Assembly: GCF_016591975.1 (NCBI RefSeq)
Contig: NZ_AP024169.1
Span: 1,660,001 to 1,724,000 of the forward strand
Length of the DNA: 64,000 bases
Origin: Anaeromicropila herbilytica
GTDB taxonomy: Bacteria; Bacillota; Clostridia; Lachnospirales; Lachnospiraceae
Reading direction: 5' to 3'
A program made the position numbers and the translations under genes. Each line of letters begins with the position of its first letter. The first letter of the stretch is position 1. Positions 29,207 through 39,072 of the stretch are shown one piece after another. The notes under the pieces were generated by a model that was not told the origin of the DNA, did not search any database, and was given only the letters and a program-made list of their open reading frames with translations.

Positions 29207-30258
29207 TAATAAAAATGGGAACAGATAGATTTTGGGTAAGAGTATCTAATATAGAAAGATGGGCTGATATATTAAGCACTTTGCCAGAAAGAATACCATG
29301 TAAAAATAAAAAGGATATAGCAAAAGACTATTTGCACTACAAGGTTGATGAAGGCGGAAGAATTATAAATGCGGATGAAGTATATGGGCTTTTTGGAGTA
29401 GAAAAATCAAAAACTAGTGTAACTATTGTTGGCAGTAATTTTATAAAAGAAAATGATGATTGTTATGAATTAACAGAGGGAGCAATTAATCTTTTAAATA
29501 ATTATAAGCATAATGCTGCTTGGGAAAAGACTTTAGGAGAACAACTTTTAAAATATTCTTTAAGGGTAAGAACATTAGCATTAGCATTATTAAATGGTGG
29601 TTACTTATACTTTGAAAAAGGCTATATGGAAAATTTTACATCAGCCTATATTAATTATGAAAACATAGATTACCATATATTTAGTAGTAAGTCAGAAGAT
29701 ATAAATATAAATAATTTATTAAATGTTTATTCATCAAAGGTTTTAGGCCCTTTCTGGAAAGAAGAGTTGAATATAATAGATGATGAAATAATTCAAATCC
29801 AAGGTGTGAATAAAGAAGAGCCATCATTAGGATCTATGAGTACATACTTAAAGATACCTATGATGCTTTTTGAATATCTAAATTGGCTTAAAGAAGAAGC
29901 AGATGGAAAATATATTTTAGATAAGCATAAGATTAAAGAAGATATAAGTGAAGAGATTTTTAATAGTTTAATATTTGATGTTTCATTAGATGATATGGAA
30001 GTATTAAAAGAACTTATAGTAAATAATTCAGATGCCAGAGGTTTTTTTTCATTAGAAATAGTAGGTTCTTTCTTAAAAGATAAGATAGATAGCGGAGATG
30101 AAAAAAGTTATGATCAGTGGATAGATCATTATTTTATGAGTAGTATTAATGAAGGTAGATTAAGGATAGTTGATCATGAACAAGGGCAGCCAAGACACGG
30201 TAGGGGATTGTTTGGGAAAAAAGACTATCAATTAATAAAATTAGAGATTGTTAATTAA
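29203..30258 (+). CDS. Unknown 351-aa defence-operon protein B
   Basis: No recognised family. A winged-helix-like segment may lie at about 35-100 (YLHYKVDEGG to YELTEGAINLL). The rest is helical and acidic, ending in a basic tail (QPRHGRGLFGKKDYQ). It follows protein A with a 4-bp overlap and precedes the large NTPase by 58 bp. Its place between the specificity subunit and the NTPase suggests an adaptor or DNA-binding role, but that is inference. Confidence 0.58.
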   Translation: MIIKMGTDRFWVRVSNIERWADILSTLPERIPCKNKKDIAKDYLHYKVDEGGRIINADEVYGLFGVEKSKTSVTIVGSNFIKENDDCYELTEGAINLLNNYKHNAAWEKTLGEQLLKYSLRVRTLALALLNGGYLYFEKGYMENFTSAYINYENIDYHIFSSKSEDININNLLNVYSSKVLGPFWKEELNIIDDEIIQIQGVNKEEPSLGSMSTYLKIPMMLFEYLNWLKEEADGKYILDKHKIKEDISEEIFNSLIFDVSLDDMEVLKELIVNNSDARGFFSLEIVGSFLKDKIDSGDEKSYDQWIDHYFMSSINEGRLRIVDHEQGQPRHGRGLFGKKDYQLIKLEIVN

Positions 30259-30316
30259 GGGGGCATAACAATTAATAATTGTTATGTGCATAATAGGAAT
30301 ACAAGGAGGAAAAATT

Positions 30317-33300
30317 ATGTCAATATGGTCGCCTTTTGGAACTAGTGATTTTCCTTTAAATCAACCAATGGTTGGACAGAAGGAATTTTACAATATTTTC
30401 AGGTCATTTACTAGAACTATGAAAACTGCTGGAATGGCAACAATATTTCCACTTATATCTAAATGGGGGATTGGTAAATCAAGGATAGGATTTCAAGTTA
30501 TATCAGAGCCTTTAGGTATGGATAAGGGATGGATTTTAAATGATGATGGAGAGCAAAAAGAAGTTAGAATATTTAAACCTAACTTTGAAGATAAGGTTCT
30601 TCCTTTATATATAAGATATTCTCAAATGTGTCATGAAGATTTGAGAGGAGATGACTGGGTTGCTTATGGTACCTATACTGCATTATCTTATTTAAGTAGA
30701 GAGTCAGATGGAAGTATTCAAGGAAAAATAATGGAGTGTATTCAGGATGCATTGTTACCAATGGGTTTTGACAGAGAAAAGTTAAGTAGCATATTAGAAG
30801 TAGATAGTGTCAATCTTGATGACTTAGTTATTGATAGGGATAAGTTAGATAGATTAACTCGTAGTGGAATTAATTACATTAAAAAGTTCAATATAGAACA
30901 TATTCTTGTAGTTTGTGATGAACTTGAAACAGCGGGTGAAATTGCGAAATATGGAATAGAAAAAGATAAGGAGTTACAAAGTAAAATTGATGGAGAAGCC
31001 ATTCAGGTAATTACTAATGCTATAAAGCATGAAGATCCAAGAAAGAAATATCCTGAAGCAGCCTTTTTACTTTTATGTTCTACTGTAATAGGAGGAAGTA
31101 TCCAAGGAATAGGAGCATTGGATAGAAGAACAGAAATGTATGAAATGCTTCAAAATTCTTTTGCAGATATATCAGATTTTACTGAATATCTTAATAAAAA
31201 GGGAATGATACCTGAATATCCAGAAGGTATTATAGAGGCATCATATACTGTTGCAGGAGGAAACTTTGGTTGGTTCAATGTTATTATGCATAATGTTGAT
31301 CAAAAAATAGAGGATGAAACTGTAAAGAAGGATACAGGATTTATATTTGAAAATATATTAAATTCAAGTAATAGGTTTAAAGATAGTCTTATTGATAAAC
31401 CTGCATTTGATTATATACAATGTGATGATAAATTTAGACAAAAAATAAAACATGCTCTTTTAAAACAAATACCTGATAAAAAAGCAAGTTATTCTCAAGA
31501 AGAAATTAAGGCTATGCTTGATGCAAAGGATATAGAGGGTGGCAAACTATTTAAGGAGTTTTATCGTGTTAAATTAAAGAAAGAAGATTTAGGAGTTCAT
31601 TTAACTAAGCAAGGTTATAAGAATGATGTAGGAGATAATTTTATAAATAGTTTTGGAGGAAGTTTTGATCTTGCAGTTTTACTTAGAAGTCTTAAAACTT
31701 TTTCTATAAGTGTAAATGAAAATGAATTTATAGTAGGTAAAGAAGAGGAAACATTTATAGATCAAATAAGAATGTTATATCCAAAAGAAGAGGTGGAGGA
31801 AGCAGCAAGATATATCTATTCATATGTTATTGATAAATTAGAAATGGATGAAGTAAAGGAAGCAGAATATATAGGGCCAAATTTTGCTTATTTAAGTAGA
31901 CTTAATAAGAGGTACAGAGTTGAAAAAGATAATTTTGGCTATGTACCAGATACAGAAAAAAATAAAGAAATTGAAAAGTTGATAGCAGAAAGAAGTAAAA
32001 ACAAAATAGAAGAAGTTAAGAGAGTTCTTTCAGGTGCTTGTAGAGCGTTAGAATTAAGTTATCCAGAGGAAAGTTTCTATGCTATTAATGGAGTTGATTG
32101 CGTAAGAACAAAGGTAGAAAATGGGCCTTATCTTGATGTGCATGGTGATAAAATAGTAGATATTATTTGGGGAAAAGATGAAAGTAAATTAAAAGATGTA
32201 CTTCTTGATAGCAGATTAATGAAGGGTGGAGTCCATCCAGTCATAGTTATTTCTGACTCAATTATAAGTCAAGAATATACAGAAAAATTTGTGAGAGAAA
32301 AATATGAAGGTATAGGAAAATGCCTTATTTTTATTAATATAACAAGACTTCAAAAGGATATTTTAGAAGCTATATCTCTCGATAAGGATGTTCTTGATAT
32401 AAGAGAAAATAAGAACATTATAACTTCTACATTAAGAGAACGAGTAAGAAAAGTAAGAGATTATTTGAAAAATAGAGCAAATGAATGGTTTGAAAGAATA
32501 GATAGTGAAGGTTGGGTATTAAGACCTATTATTTATAAAAAGCATACAGATGATCAGATTAAAATTTTGTCTAATGCATTTACGAAGATGCTCATACATG
32601 ATCTTGATTTTGAAGAACTTGGAAGTAAGAAAGATTATAGGCTTTCAGATGGGGAATATACTGAATTAAAGATGGCACTAAAAAATGTGTCCATAGGAAG
32701 AATAAATGAAGGCCAAGGATATAAGGAAACAGGCTTATTTATAAAGGAAGATGAAAATAAATTTACTATAGACATTCCAAGTTGTGTAAATAGAATGTTA
32801 AAGTTTAATGCAAATAGTAATAAAGCAATAAATGAGTATGAGGATAAATTTTTCTTTAGTCTTGTAAAGGAAGTTAAACCAAAGAAGGTAATAGAGCAGT
32901 GGATAATGTTTATGATTTCAATAAATCTTTTAATAAAAACTCAAGATGGATTTATTGGAAGAATATCATCTTATGAACTGAATGGTAGGTATTCATTAGT
33001 TAAAAAATGGCTTGATGATGACTGCAAAAAAGAAATAGAAAGCATGAAGAAAGTAATTAATGGGCCATATCTTAAAGTTCTTGAAGAAAACCAAATTCCA
33101 TTTTATAAGGTACGACTTCAAGAAGCAGAAAAGATTAAAAATAGCATTAAATTAGAAATGCTAGAAGAAAGAGATAAAAATATTCATGTTAGCTATAAAG
33201 AAATAATCTCAAAAATAAAAGAATTTACAGCATTATGTGATCAAGTATATGACAGAGAAATGTGGAATAATATAATAACTTATAATCCTAATATTATAAA

Positions 33301-34375
33301 GGATATAAAGATAGATGATAAAGAAAAGCCTTTATGGTTTAGAATAAGACACATTAGGTTATTTATTGATTATATAAATAACTTAAAAGTACCAGCAGAA
33401 AATAGTATTCTTGAAAAGATAACTGAAATAAGGAATAGCTGTGTTTATAAAGGGGTTATGCTCCCAATTTCACCTATTACAAATATACTTCAGAAGTATT
33501 GCAATGAACTTCAGAATTCAACAGATTATGATAAGATGACATGTACTGGAACAGGCACTATGGTATCCTACATTAATACTCTTGCATATAGACTAAAAGA
33601 TGGCGATTTTAGCGGTTCTGCCAAGCGGATAGAAGAAATTTTAGAAGATTGTGGATTAGAACAATTAGAAAATAATGACCTGAAATGGTCAAATGATAAC
33701 GGGATTATAGGCGAATATAAGAATCTTTATAAGAATTTTAAGTTTATTATTGATGGATACAAGAAAAAAGCAGAAAGTGAAAAATGGGTTCATTATTTTT
33801 CAGATGCTCCAGAACATTTAAAAGATAATATAGAAGTTAAGAATTTAAATAACTGCATTACGGAAATTGACATATTTATAAGTGGAGGTTTTGAGCAGGA
33901 AATAGAAGATGGTGAAGGGGATATGCTTAGTAAACCAAAACTTTTTCTTGAACTACTTAAAAAGAGAATTGAAGATATGTATCAAAGAGTTGGAGTTGTA
34001 GATGGATATAAGAATAATGTAATGAATTTAGCAAAAAGCAAAAAGAATGATTTTAGAGATGAAGTATTAATTTCAACTATTGATAAAATTAGGTATATAG
34101 AAGGCAAAACTCCAGTTTCTATAGAACTAAGAATGGATGAATATCCAAAAGAAAAGACTTATGAAGAAACAAAAAAAGCCATGGAAAATAAAATGAGTGA
34201 ATTAACCCATGAAGGTGAGACTTTCTTTAAAACTTCTTCTAAAACTAAAAAAGTAACTTTTGGTTTTTATAAAGGAGTAATCGAGAAAAATGGGGAAATT
34301 GATTGGGATAACTATTCAGAAGAGATGAAAGAATTAGTGGATGTTAAGTTGATAAAAATTAAAATAGAGGTGTAG
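30317..34375 (+). CDS. Large P-loop NTPase (1352 aa), MADS-like/BrxC-like
   Basis: The N-terminal 350 residues form an NTPase domain. Walker A is SKWGIGKS with Lys54, and Walker B is LVVCDELE with Asp201/Glu202. About 1000 residues of mostly helical sequence follow without a recognised domain. The ATG at 30317 is chosen because AAGGAGG lies 7 bp upstream; the frame extends 11 codons further without support. Giant P-loop proteins of this size occur in BREX (BrxC/PglY) and in MADS-like loci, where they are thought to couple sensing to restriction. Here it lies centrally in the operon. Confidence 0.78.
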   Translation: MSIWSPFGTSDFPLNQPMVGQKEFYNIFRSFTRTMKTAGMATIFPLISKWGIGKSRIGFQVISEPLGMDKGWILNDDGEQKEVRIFKPNFEDKVLPLYIRYSQMCHEDLRGDDWVAYGTYTALSYLSRESDGSIQGKIMECIQDALLPMGFDREKLSSILEVDSVNLDDLVIDRDKLDRLTRSGINYIKKFNIEHILVVCDELETAGEIAKYGIEKDKELQSKIDGEAIQVITNAIKHEDPRKKYPEAAFLLLCSTVIGGSIQGIGALDRRTEMYEMLQNSFADISDFTEYLNKKGMIPEYPEGIIEASYTVAGGNFGWFNVIMHNVDQKIEDETVKKDTGFIFENILNSSNRFKDSLIDKPAFDYIQCDDKFRQKIKHALLKQIPDKKASYSQEEIKAMLDAKDIEGGKLFKEFYRVKLKKEDLGVHLTKQGYKNDVGDNFINSFGGSFDLAVLLRSLKTFSISVNENEFIVGKEEETFIDQIRMLYPKEEVEEAARYIYSYVIDKLEMDEVKEAEYIGPNFAYLSRLNKRYRVEKDNFGYVPDTEKNKEIEKLIAERSKNKIEEVKRVLSGACRALELSYPEESFYAINGVDCVRTKVENGPYLDVHGDKIVDIIWGKDESKLKDVLLDSRLMKGGVHPVIVISDSIISQEYTEKFVREKYEGIGKCLIFINITRLQKDILEAISLDKDVLDIRENKNIITSTLRERVRKVRDYLKNRANEWFERIDSEGWVLRPIIYKKHTDDQIKILSNAFTKMLIHDLDFEELGSKKDYRLSDGEYTELKMALKNVSIGRINEGQGYKETGLFIKEDENKFTIDIPSCVNRMLKFNANSNKAINEYEDKFFFSLVKEVKPKKVIEQWIMFMISINLLIKTQDGFIGRISSYELNGRYSLVKKWLDDDCKKEIESMKKVINGPYLKVLEENQIPFYKVRLQEAEKIKNSIKLEMLEERDKNIHVSYKEIISKIKEFTALCDQVYDREMWNNIITYNPNIIKDIKIDDKEKPLWFRIRHIRLFIDYINNLKVPAENSILEKITEIRNSCVYKGVMLPISPITNILQKYCNELQNSTDYDKMTCTGTGTMVSYINTLAYRLKDGDFSGSAKRIEEILEDCGLEQLENNDLKWSNDNGIIGEYKNLYKNFKFIIDGYKKKAESEKWVHYFSDAPEHLKDNIEVKNLNNCITEIDIFISGGFEQEIEDGEGDMLSKPKLFLELLKKRIEDMYQRVGVVDGYKNNVMNLAKSKKNDFRDEVLISTIDKIRYIEGKTPVSIELRMDEYPKEKTYEETKKAMENKMSELTHEGETFFKTSSKTKKVTFGFYKGVIEKNGEIDWDNYSEEMKELVDVKLIKIKIEV

Positions 34376-34377
34376 AA

Positions 34378-35187
34378 ATGCTTATACAGATACTAGAAGA
34401 ATATAAAACTAGAACTGAATATAGACTTTTAAATAATTTTTGTAATTATGAAATGGTAAACATTAATGCACTAAAAAAAGGAACTTTAGTTTTATCTGGA
34501 ATACTTCTTAATAAAATGAAAAAGGAAGAGATAAATACTTTAAATTTATGGCTTGAAAATAATAGTAATCAGTTGATTTTATTACCAGCATGGGGTGAGA
34601 TTAATTTATCGAATTATTTTACTACTTCTGTAGATATTAAGGTAAAGAAAACTGAGAGTTTCTTTAATGGTATACCTATAAATTATGGTATTGAAGCAGT
34701 AGTAAAGGATAAAATGTTCTGTGAAAATGGAAAGAACTTCGGAATAAACTATAGAAATAATTTAAGCAGTGGTCTAATAACGGTGGTAACTCTACCGTTA
34801 TTAGATTACAAAATGATGGATTTTCATGATGAATTCAAAATTTATTTTGATAAATTAATTCAAAATATAGATTGCGTTAAGGAAATTTTGGAAGAAAATG
34901 ATGATGAAATTGATATAGATAATGTACATGTTTTCTTAATAATACTATCATCAGCCAAGGTACAGTTAAAGAACGTAATGGCTTCAATCATATTTAAATA
35001 CTTTGGAGCAAGATATGAGGAAGAATTATTAGTTAGAAAATATAAAGAACTAGTTTCAGGTGAATATATAAATGATGAAAAATTAACCGATAAAGGTATG
35101 AGAGTAGTTAAAGAAAAAAATTTAAGGGCTTTTATTAATGTAATAAAAGAGAGGAAGGAGAAGGAGAATGACGATGGATGGAGTTAA
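34378..35187 (+). CDS. Unknown 269-aa defence-operon protein C
   Basis: It starts 2 bp after the NTPase stop. The N-terminal half is alpha/beta with a strand-turn NQLILLPAWGEINLS near 62-76, resembling glutamine-amidotransferase-like folds in outline only. The C-terminal half is helical and may be a winged helix, ending in a strongly charged tail. The last 20 bp overlap the next gene, so translation is coupled. Confidence 0.6.
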   Translation: MLIQILEEYKTRTEYRLLNNFCNYEMVNINALKKGTLVLSGILLNKMKKEEINTLNLWLENNSNQLILLPAWGEINLSNYFTTSVDIKVKKTESFFNGIPINYGIEAVVKDKMFCENGKNFGINYRNNLSSGLITVVTLPLLDYKMMDFHDEFKIYFDKLIQNIDCVKEILEENDDEIDIDNVHVFLIILSSAKVQLKNVMASIIFKYFGARYEEELLVRKYKELVSGEYINDEKLTDKGMRVVKEKNLRAFINVIKERKEKENDDGWS

Positions 35188-36334
35188 GCAGGGGGAAACT
35201 ACTATATCACAGAGCATTGTTGCGAATATTCAATTAGGACTTCCAGCAACAGTTTCTAAGTTGTCTGCAAAAATGAGATTTATAGATAGAGTTGCTCCTA
35301 CTTTAAAAGATGGAGGGGTAATCAGAAATATTGAATTAATAAATCCTGTTACTATTAATGCAACAGGAATAGCATGTTCAAGTAGGACATCTAATGCTTT
35401 TGGTGGCATACTTTATGTTGCAGGAGCAGTAAGGCAAGATATTTTGATTAAAGATGGTACAATCTATAAAACAAGTCAAGAGAGCAAAGTTGAAGTAGAT
35501 GAAATAGATGATTTAGACAGTCAAAAGAAATTGAAATTTATAGATATTATAAATGTATATAAGTTATTAACTGAACTTATGGAGCAAGATGAAAAGCCAG
35601 AACTAGTGCTTTTAGAAGTTCCAATATTACTTGAAAGAGCAGATGCTCCATTAGACACCAGAATGGATATAGTTAATATTTATAACAAATGTAGAAAAGT
35701 GATATTAAAATTTTGGGAGAAATATAAGGATGATGTTTATCCATTCAATAAAAATGGAGTCAAGATTGCATCAGTAGGCAATAAGAGATTTGGGGCTGTT
35801 ATATTTGCTCTTAGTGATGAAAATATGAAGTATATACCAGATGAAATAGATAAAAACATTACAGAAAAAATCGGCGATTTGATGCCTAAACTACAAGAGG
35901 TAGGAATTAAAAGATTAATGACAGGTATTCTTGTAAAAAGAACAAGAACAGCGGCCTTCCAGTATGATGGAATAAATAAAGATAGCAGACTTGAACCAGA
36001 ACAGTTAAGAGACATAGGACTTATGGGTATGCATATAAAGGCAGGAAATGCTACATCACCGTTACTTGTAGAGGTTCTTGGAACTGTTAAGGATTGGAAT
36101 ACAGGGATGCTTGATGAATTGGCTTCACAAATTATATCATTAATAACATTTGATCAATCAAAAGCATTACCGATGCCTTTATGGTATGCAAAGTATGCAT
36201 TAAGGCCTTTAGAAGCAACTGATAACGGCAAGAATAGAATACTTGAATATTATAAGGTTCAAGCAAGAGAGTCACTGAAAAATGAAGAATTAGAGAGCAT
36301 ATGGAAAGAGAATTTAGATGTATTTGAGGAATAG
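35168..36334 (+). CDS. Unknown 388-aa protein, NurA-like candidate
   Basis: The segment ALPMPLWYAKYALRPL near residues 336-351 resembles the C-terminal block of NurA nucleases. The beta-rich region at 58-100 occupies the place of the NurA DGS motif. The usual Asp is not obvious there (NATGIACSS), so nuclease activity is uncertain. A HerA ATPase is encoded two genes downstream, and HerA and NurA commonly work as a pair. AGGAG lies just before the ATG, within the overlapping upstream gene. Confidence 0.45.
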   Translation: MTMDGVKQGETTISQSIVANIQLGLPATVSKLSAKMRFIDRVAPTLKDGGVIRNIELINPVTINATGIACSSRTSNAFGGILYVAGAVRQDILIKDGTIYKTSQESKVEVDEIDDLDSQKKLKFIDIINVYKLLTELMEQDEKPELVLLEVPILLERADAPLDTRMDIVNIYNKCRKVILKFWEKYKDDVYPFNKNGVKIASVGNKRFGAVIFALSDENMKYIPDEIDKNITEKIGDLMPKLQEVGIKRLMTGILVKRTRTAAFQYDGINKDSRLEPEQLRDIGLMGMHIKAGNATSPLLVEVLGTVKDWNTGMLDELASQIISLITFDQSKALPMPLWYAKYALRPLEATDNGKNRILEYYKVQARESLKNEELESIWKENLDVFEE

Positions 36335-36345
36335 GGGGATGCTAA

Positions 36346-37359
36346 ATGCTATTCTATTTAGATGATAGTAACAAAAAGCAATTAAATTCAGTTAAAAGAA
36401 TTAATCTTGCATCAATAAATTGGAGAGAAAAAGATTTAGAGGATTTGATTGCACATAATATTAGCAAGATTGTTTCTGAAAGCAGTTTAATGACTATATT
36501 TCAAGAGCGAAAGGGAAAAGAAGAGCCTGATATTATGGCTTTAGATAGAAGTGGAAGTTTATATTTATTTGAATTAAAACGATGGAAATCAGATAAAGAA
36601 AATTTATTACAGGTATTAAGATATGGTCAAATATTTGGACAAAGTGATTATAATGTTTTAAATGATTTATATAACAAACATGGGAAAAAAGGAAAAGAGT
36701 TAATAGATGATCATAAGGAATATTTTAATTTAGGAAAAGATGAAGAAATAAGAAAGGAAGATTTTAATAAAAAACAACATTTTTTGATTATTACTGACGG
36801 AACAGATACGGAAACACGACAAGCAATAAATTATTGGAAAACAACAGGATTGTGGATAGACGCAATTATTTATCGTGTATATGAAACCTTAAATGGAGGT
36901 AAATTAATTGAATTTAATACCTATAGTCCAGAGGAAGATGTAATTGAATTTGAGGAAGGTTGTTATATATTAAATACTAACACAAAAAATACTCAAGAAG
37001 ATGATAAAGATATGATACAAAATAAAAAGGCTGCGGCTTACTATGATCCTTGGAAAACTAAAATAAATAAAATTCAAAAGGGTGATAAGGTTTTTTTATA
37101 CAGAAATGCTACAGGTATTGTTGCTATGGGTAAGGGAAGTGGAATTGTTAAAAAGAAAAATTACCATAATTTACATACAGAAGTAAATGAAGAATATTAT
37201 ACTGAATTAGAAGAATTTATGATACTGAAAACTCCGCTTAAACCTGATGAAATTAAACAAATAACAGGAGTAAATTACAGGTTTATGTCTACTATGTTTG
37301 GGGTTGGACAAGAAAATGGAAATAAAATATGGGAGTATATTATTAAAAATAGTATTTGA
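36346..37359 (+). CDS. PD-(D/E)XK nuclease with C-terminal PUA/EVE-like domain
   Basis: This 337-aa two-domain protein has a PD-(D/E)XK core at its N-terminus: Asp62 in EEPDIMALD, then Glu76 and Lys78 in LFELKRW, close to NucS/RecB-like nucleases. Residues about 229-335 (starting AAAYYDPWKTKI, then GDKVFLYRNATGIVAMGKG) resemble PUA/EVE-type folds, which bind modified bases. The combination suggests a nuclease whose cutting depends on base modification. It sits between the NurA-like and HerA genes. Confidence 0.72.
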   Translation: MLFYLDDSNKKQLNSVKRINLASINWREKDLEDLIAHNISKIVSESSLMTIFQERKGKEEPDIMALDRSGSLYLFELKRWKSDKENLLQVLRYGQIFGQSDYNVLNDLYNKHGKKGKELIDDHKEYFNLGKDEEIRKEDFNKKQHFLIITDGTDTETRQAINYWKTTGLWIDAIIYRVYETLNGGKLIEFNTYSPEEDVIEFEEGCYILNTNTKNTQEDDKDMIQNKKAAAYYDPWKTKINKIQKGDKVFLYRNATGIVAMGKGSGIVKKKNYHNLHTEVNEEYYTELEEFMILKTPLKPDEIKQITGVNYRFMSTMFGVGQENGNKIWEYIIKNSI

Positions 37360-37383
37360 TATAAGAGAGGGAAGTGATTATTT

Positions 37384-39072
37384 GTGAAAGATAAATATAT
37401 AGGAAAACTGATAGGGAATACAGGTAATCCTAATGATTTAAAAATAGTATTAGAAAATAGTTTTTCTGCTAAGAGAGGCGAATTTGTAAAGATAAGACAT
37501 ACTGAGTCAGAGGAAGAGGGTGAAACCTTCGTTCTTGGTAGAATAGTTTCTATAACAAGAAATAATATTCTTTATAATTCCAATATGGGAGAAGGACTTT
37601 CAACTCTTGAAATATTACCAGGAGCAAGTATAACTGGGGAAACCTTATTTGGGGGTATTGAACTTGTTGGATATAGGGATAATAATGGACAAATTAAAAT
37701 TCCTAGAAGGCCTTTAAATCCTGGGGAAAAGGTTTATGGTGTTGATTATGAGTTCCTTGCAAAATTTTATAAATTTGATGAAAATACAAGCCTTAATATA
37801 GGAAATTTAATTGGATATGATAAAGGAAGTAATATAGTTCCAGTATATCTTGATGTAAATAAACTTGTTACAGAACATCTTGCTGTTCTTGCTATGACAG
37901 GTTCAGGTAAATCTTATACGGTAGGAAGAATTATTGAAAGACTTGTAGCAGAGATGAATGGAACAGTTATAGTCTTTGATGTTCACGGAGAATATGGAAA
38001 GGCTTTTGAAAAAGGTGAAGTACATTTTAATAAGGATCTTAGTTTTATAGAAGATGAAAATGAAATAAAGAGTCTAGAAAGAATTCAAGAAAGATTTATA
38101 AAGTTATTGAATGCAAATGGAGGGATAAAAGTTTATACTCCACAAATGGAGTCTTTTGATTATAAATATAGTGGTAAGAATAATCATTTAGCTCTTCAAT
38201 TTGATAGATTTGATATGGATGATTTAGCATCAATTCTACCAGGACTTACAGAGGCTCAGGAAAGAGTTTTAGATGTTGCTATAAGATATTGGAAATCAAA
38301 ATATAGTAATCCTCCAAGAGATATTCAGGATTTAACATATTTACTTTCAGATGAAAGAGGGCTTGAAGAATTAAAGAATTGGGATAAATTAACGGAAGGT
38401 GAAGCAAAAGCACTGAATAATAGAAGTGCTGCTGTAGCATCAATGAAACTTACAAGGGTAATAAATGAAGCAAAGAGTTTTTATACAAGAGCAATAGGAG
38501 AACCAACAGATATATACAGAATGGTTGGAGAAAAAGGAAATAATGTAGGTAGACTTGTAATAATAGATTTACAAGGATTATCTGATGATGCAAAACAGAT
38601 TATTACAGCACTTATATCAAGTGAAGTAATGAGAGCAGCAGCAGATAAACTAAGACAGACAAGACCTTGTTTCCTTGTATATGAGGAAGGACATAATTTT
38701 GCACCAGCAGGTATACCATGTATATCAAAAAAAATAATAAAGAAGATTGCAGCAGAGGGAAGAAAGTTCGGTACAGGTTTTGCAATAATATCTCAAAGAC
38801 CATCAAAACTTGACCCAGATGTTACATCTCAATGTAATACTATTATTACTATGAGATTAAAAAATCCTGATGATCAGAGATTTATTGCAAAAACTTCAGA
38901 TATGTTCTCTAAGTCAGATATTGATGAATTACCATCTTTATCTACAGGAGAAGCCCTTATTTGTGGTAGATCTATCCCAGCACCATTACTTGTTAAAGTA
39001 GGAACTAAAGCCTTAATACATGGTGGAGAATCACCAGAAGTAATAAGGGAGTGGGGAACGTTTAATGAATAA
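37384..39072 (+). CDS. HerA-type hexameric DNA translocase/ATPase
   Basis: This 562-aa protein has an N-terminal HAS-barrel-like domain (about 1-130), then a DUF87/HerA ATPase. Walker A is MTGSGKS with Lys176. VIVFDVHGEYG follows, Walker B is VIIDLQGL with Asp395, and YEEGHNFAP precedes the sensor region. HerA rings move along DNA and feed partner nucleases; candidate partners lie in the flanking genes. The start is GTG with GAGAGGG about 12 bp upstream. The next gene overlaps its end by 8 bp. Confidence 0.9.
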   Translation: MKDKYIGKLIGNTGNPNDLKIVLENSFSAKRGEFVKIRHTESEEEGETFVLGRIVSITRNNILYNSNMGEGLSTLEILPGASITGETLFGGIELVGYRDNNGQIKIPRRPLNPGEKVYGVDYEFLAKFYKFDENTSLNIGNLIGYDKGSNIVPVYLDVNKLVTEHLAVLAMTGSGKSYTVGRIIERLVAEMNGTVIVFDVHGEYGKAFEKGEVHFNKDLSFIEDENEIKSLERIQERFIKLLNANGGIKVYTPQMESFDYKYSGKNNHLALQFDRFDMDDLASILPGLTEAQERVLDVAIRYWKSKYSNPPRDIQDLTYLLSDERGLEELKNWDKLTEGEAKALNNRSAAVASMKLTRVINEAKSFYTRAIGEPTDIYRMVGEKGNNVGRLVIIDLQGLSDDAKQIITALISSEVMRAAADKLRQTRPCFLVYEEGHNFAPAGIPCISKKIIKKIAAEGRKFGTGFAIISQRPSKLDPDVTSQCNTIITMRLKNPDDQRFIAKTSDMFSKSDIDELPSLSTGEALICGRSIPAPLLVKVGTKALIHGGESPEVIREWGTFNE

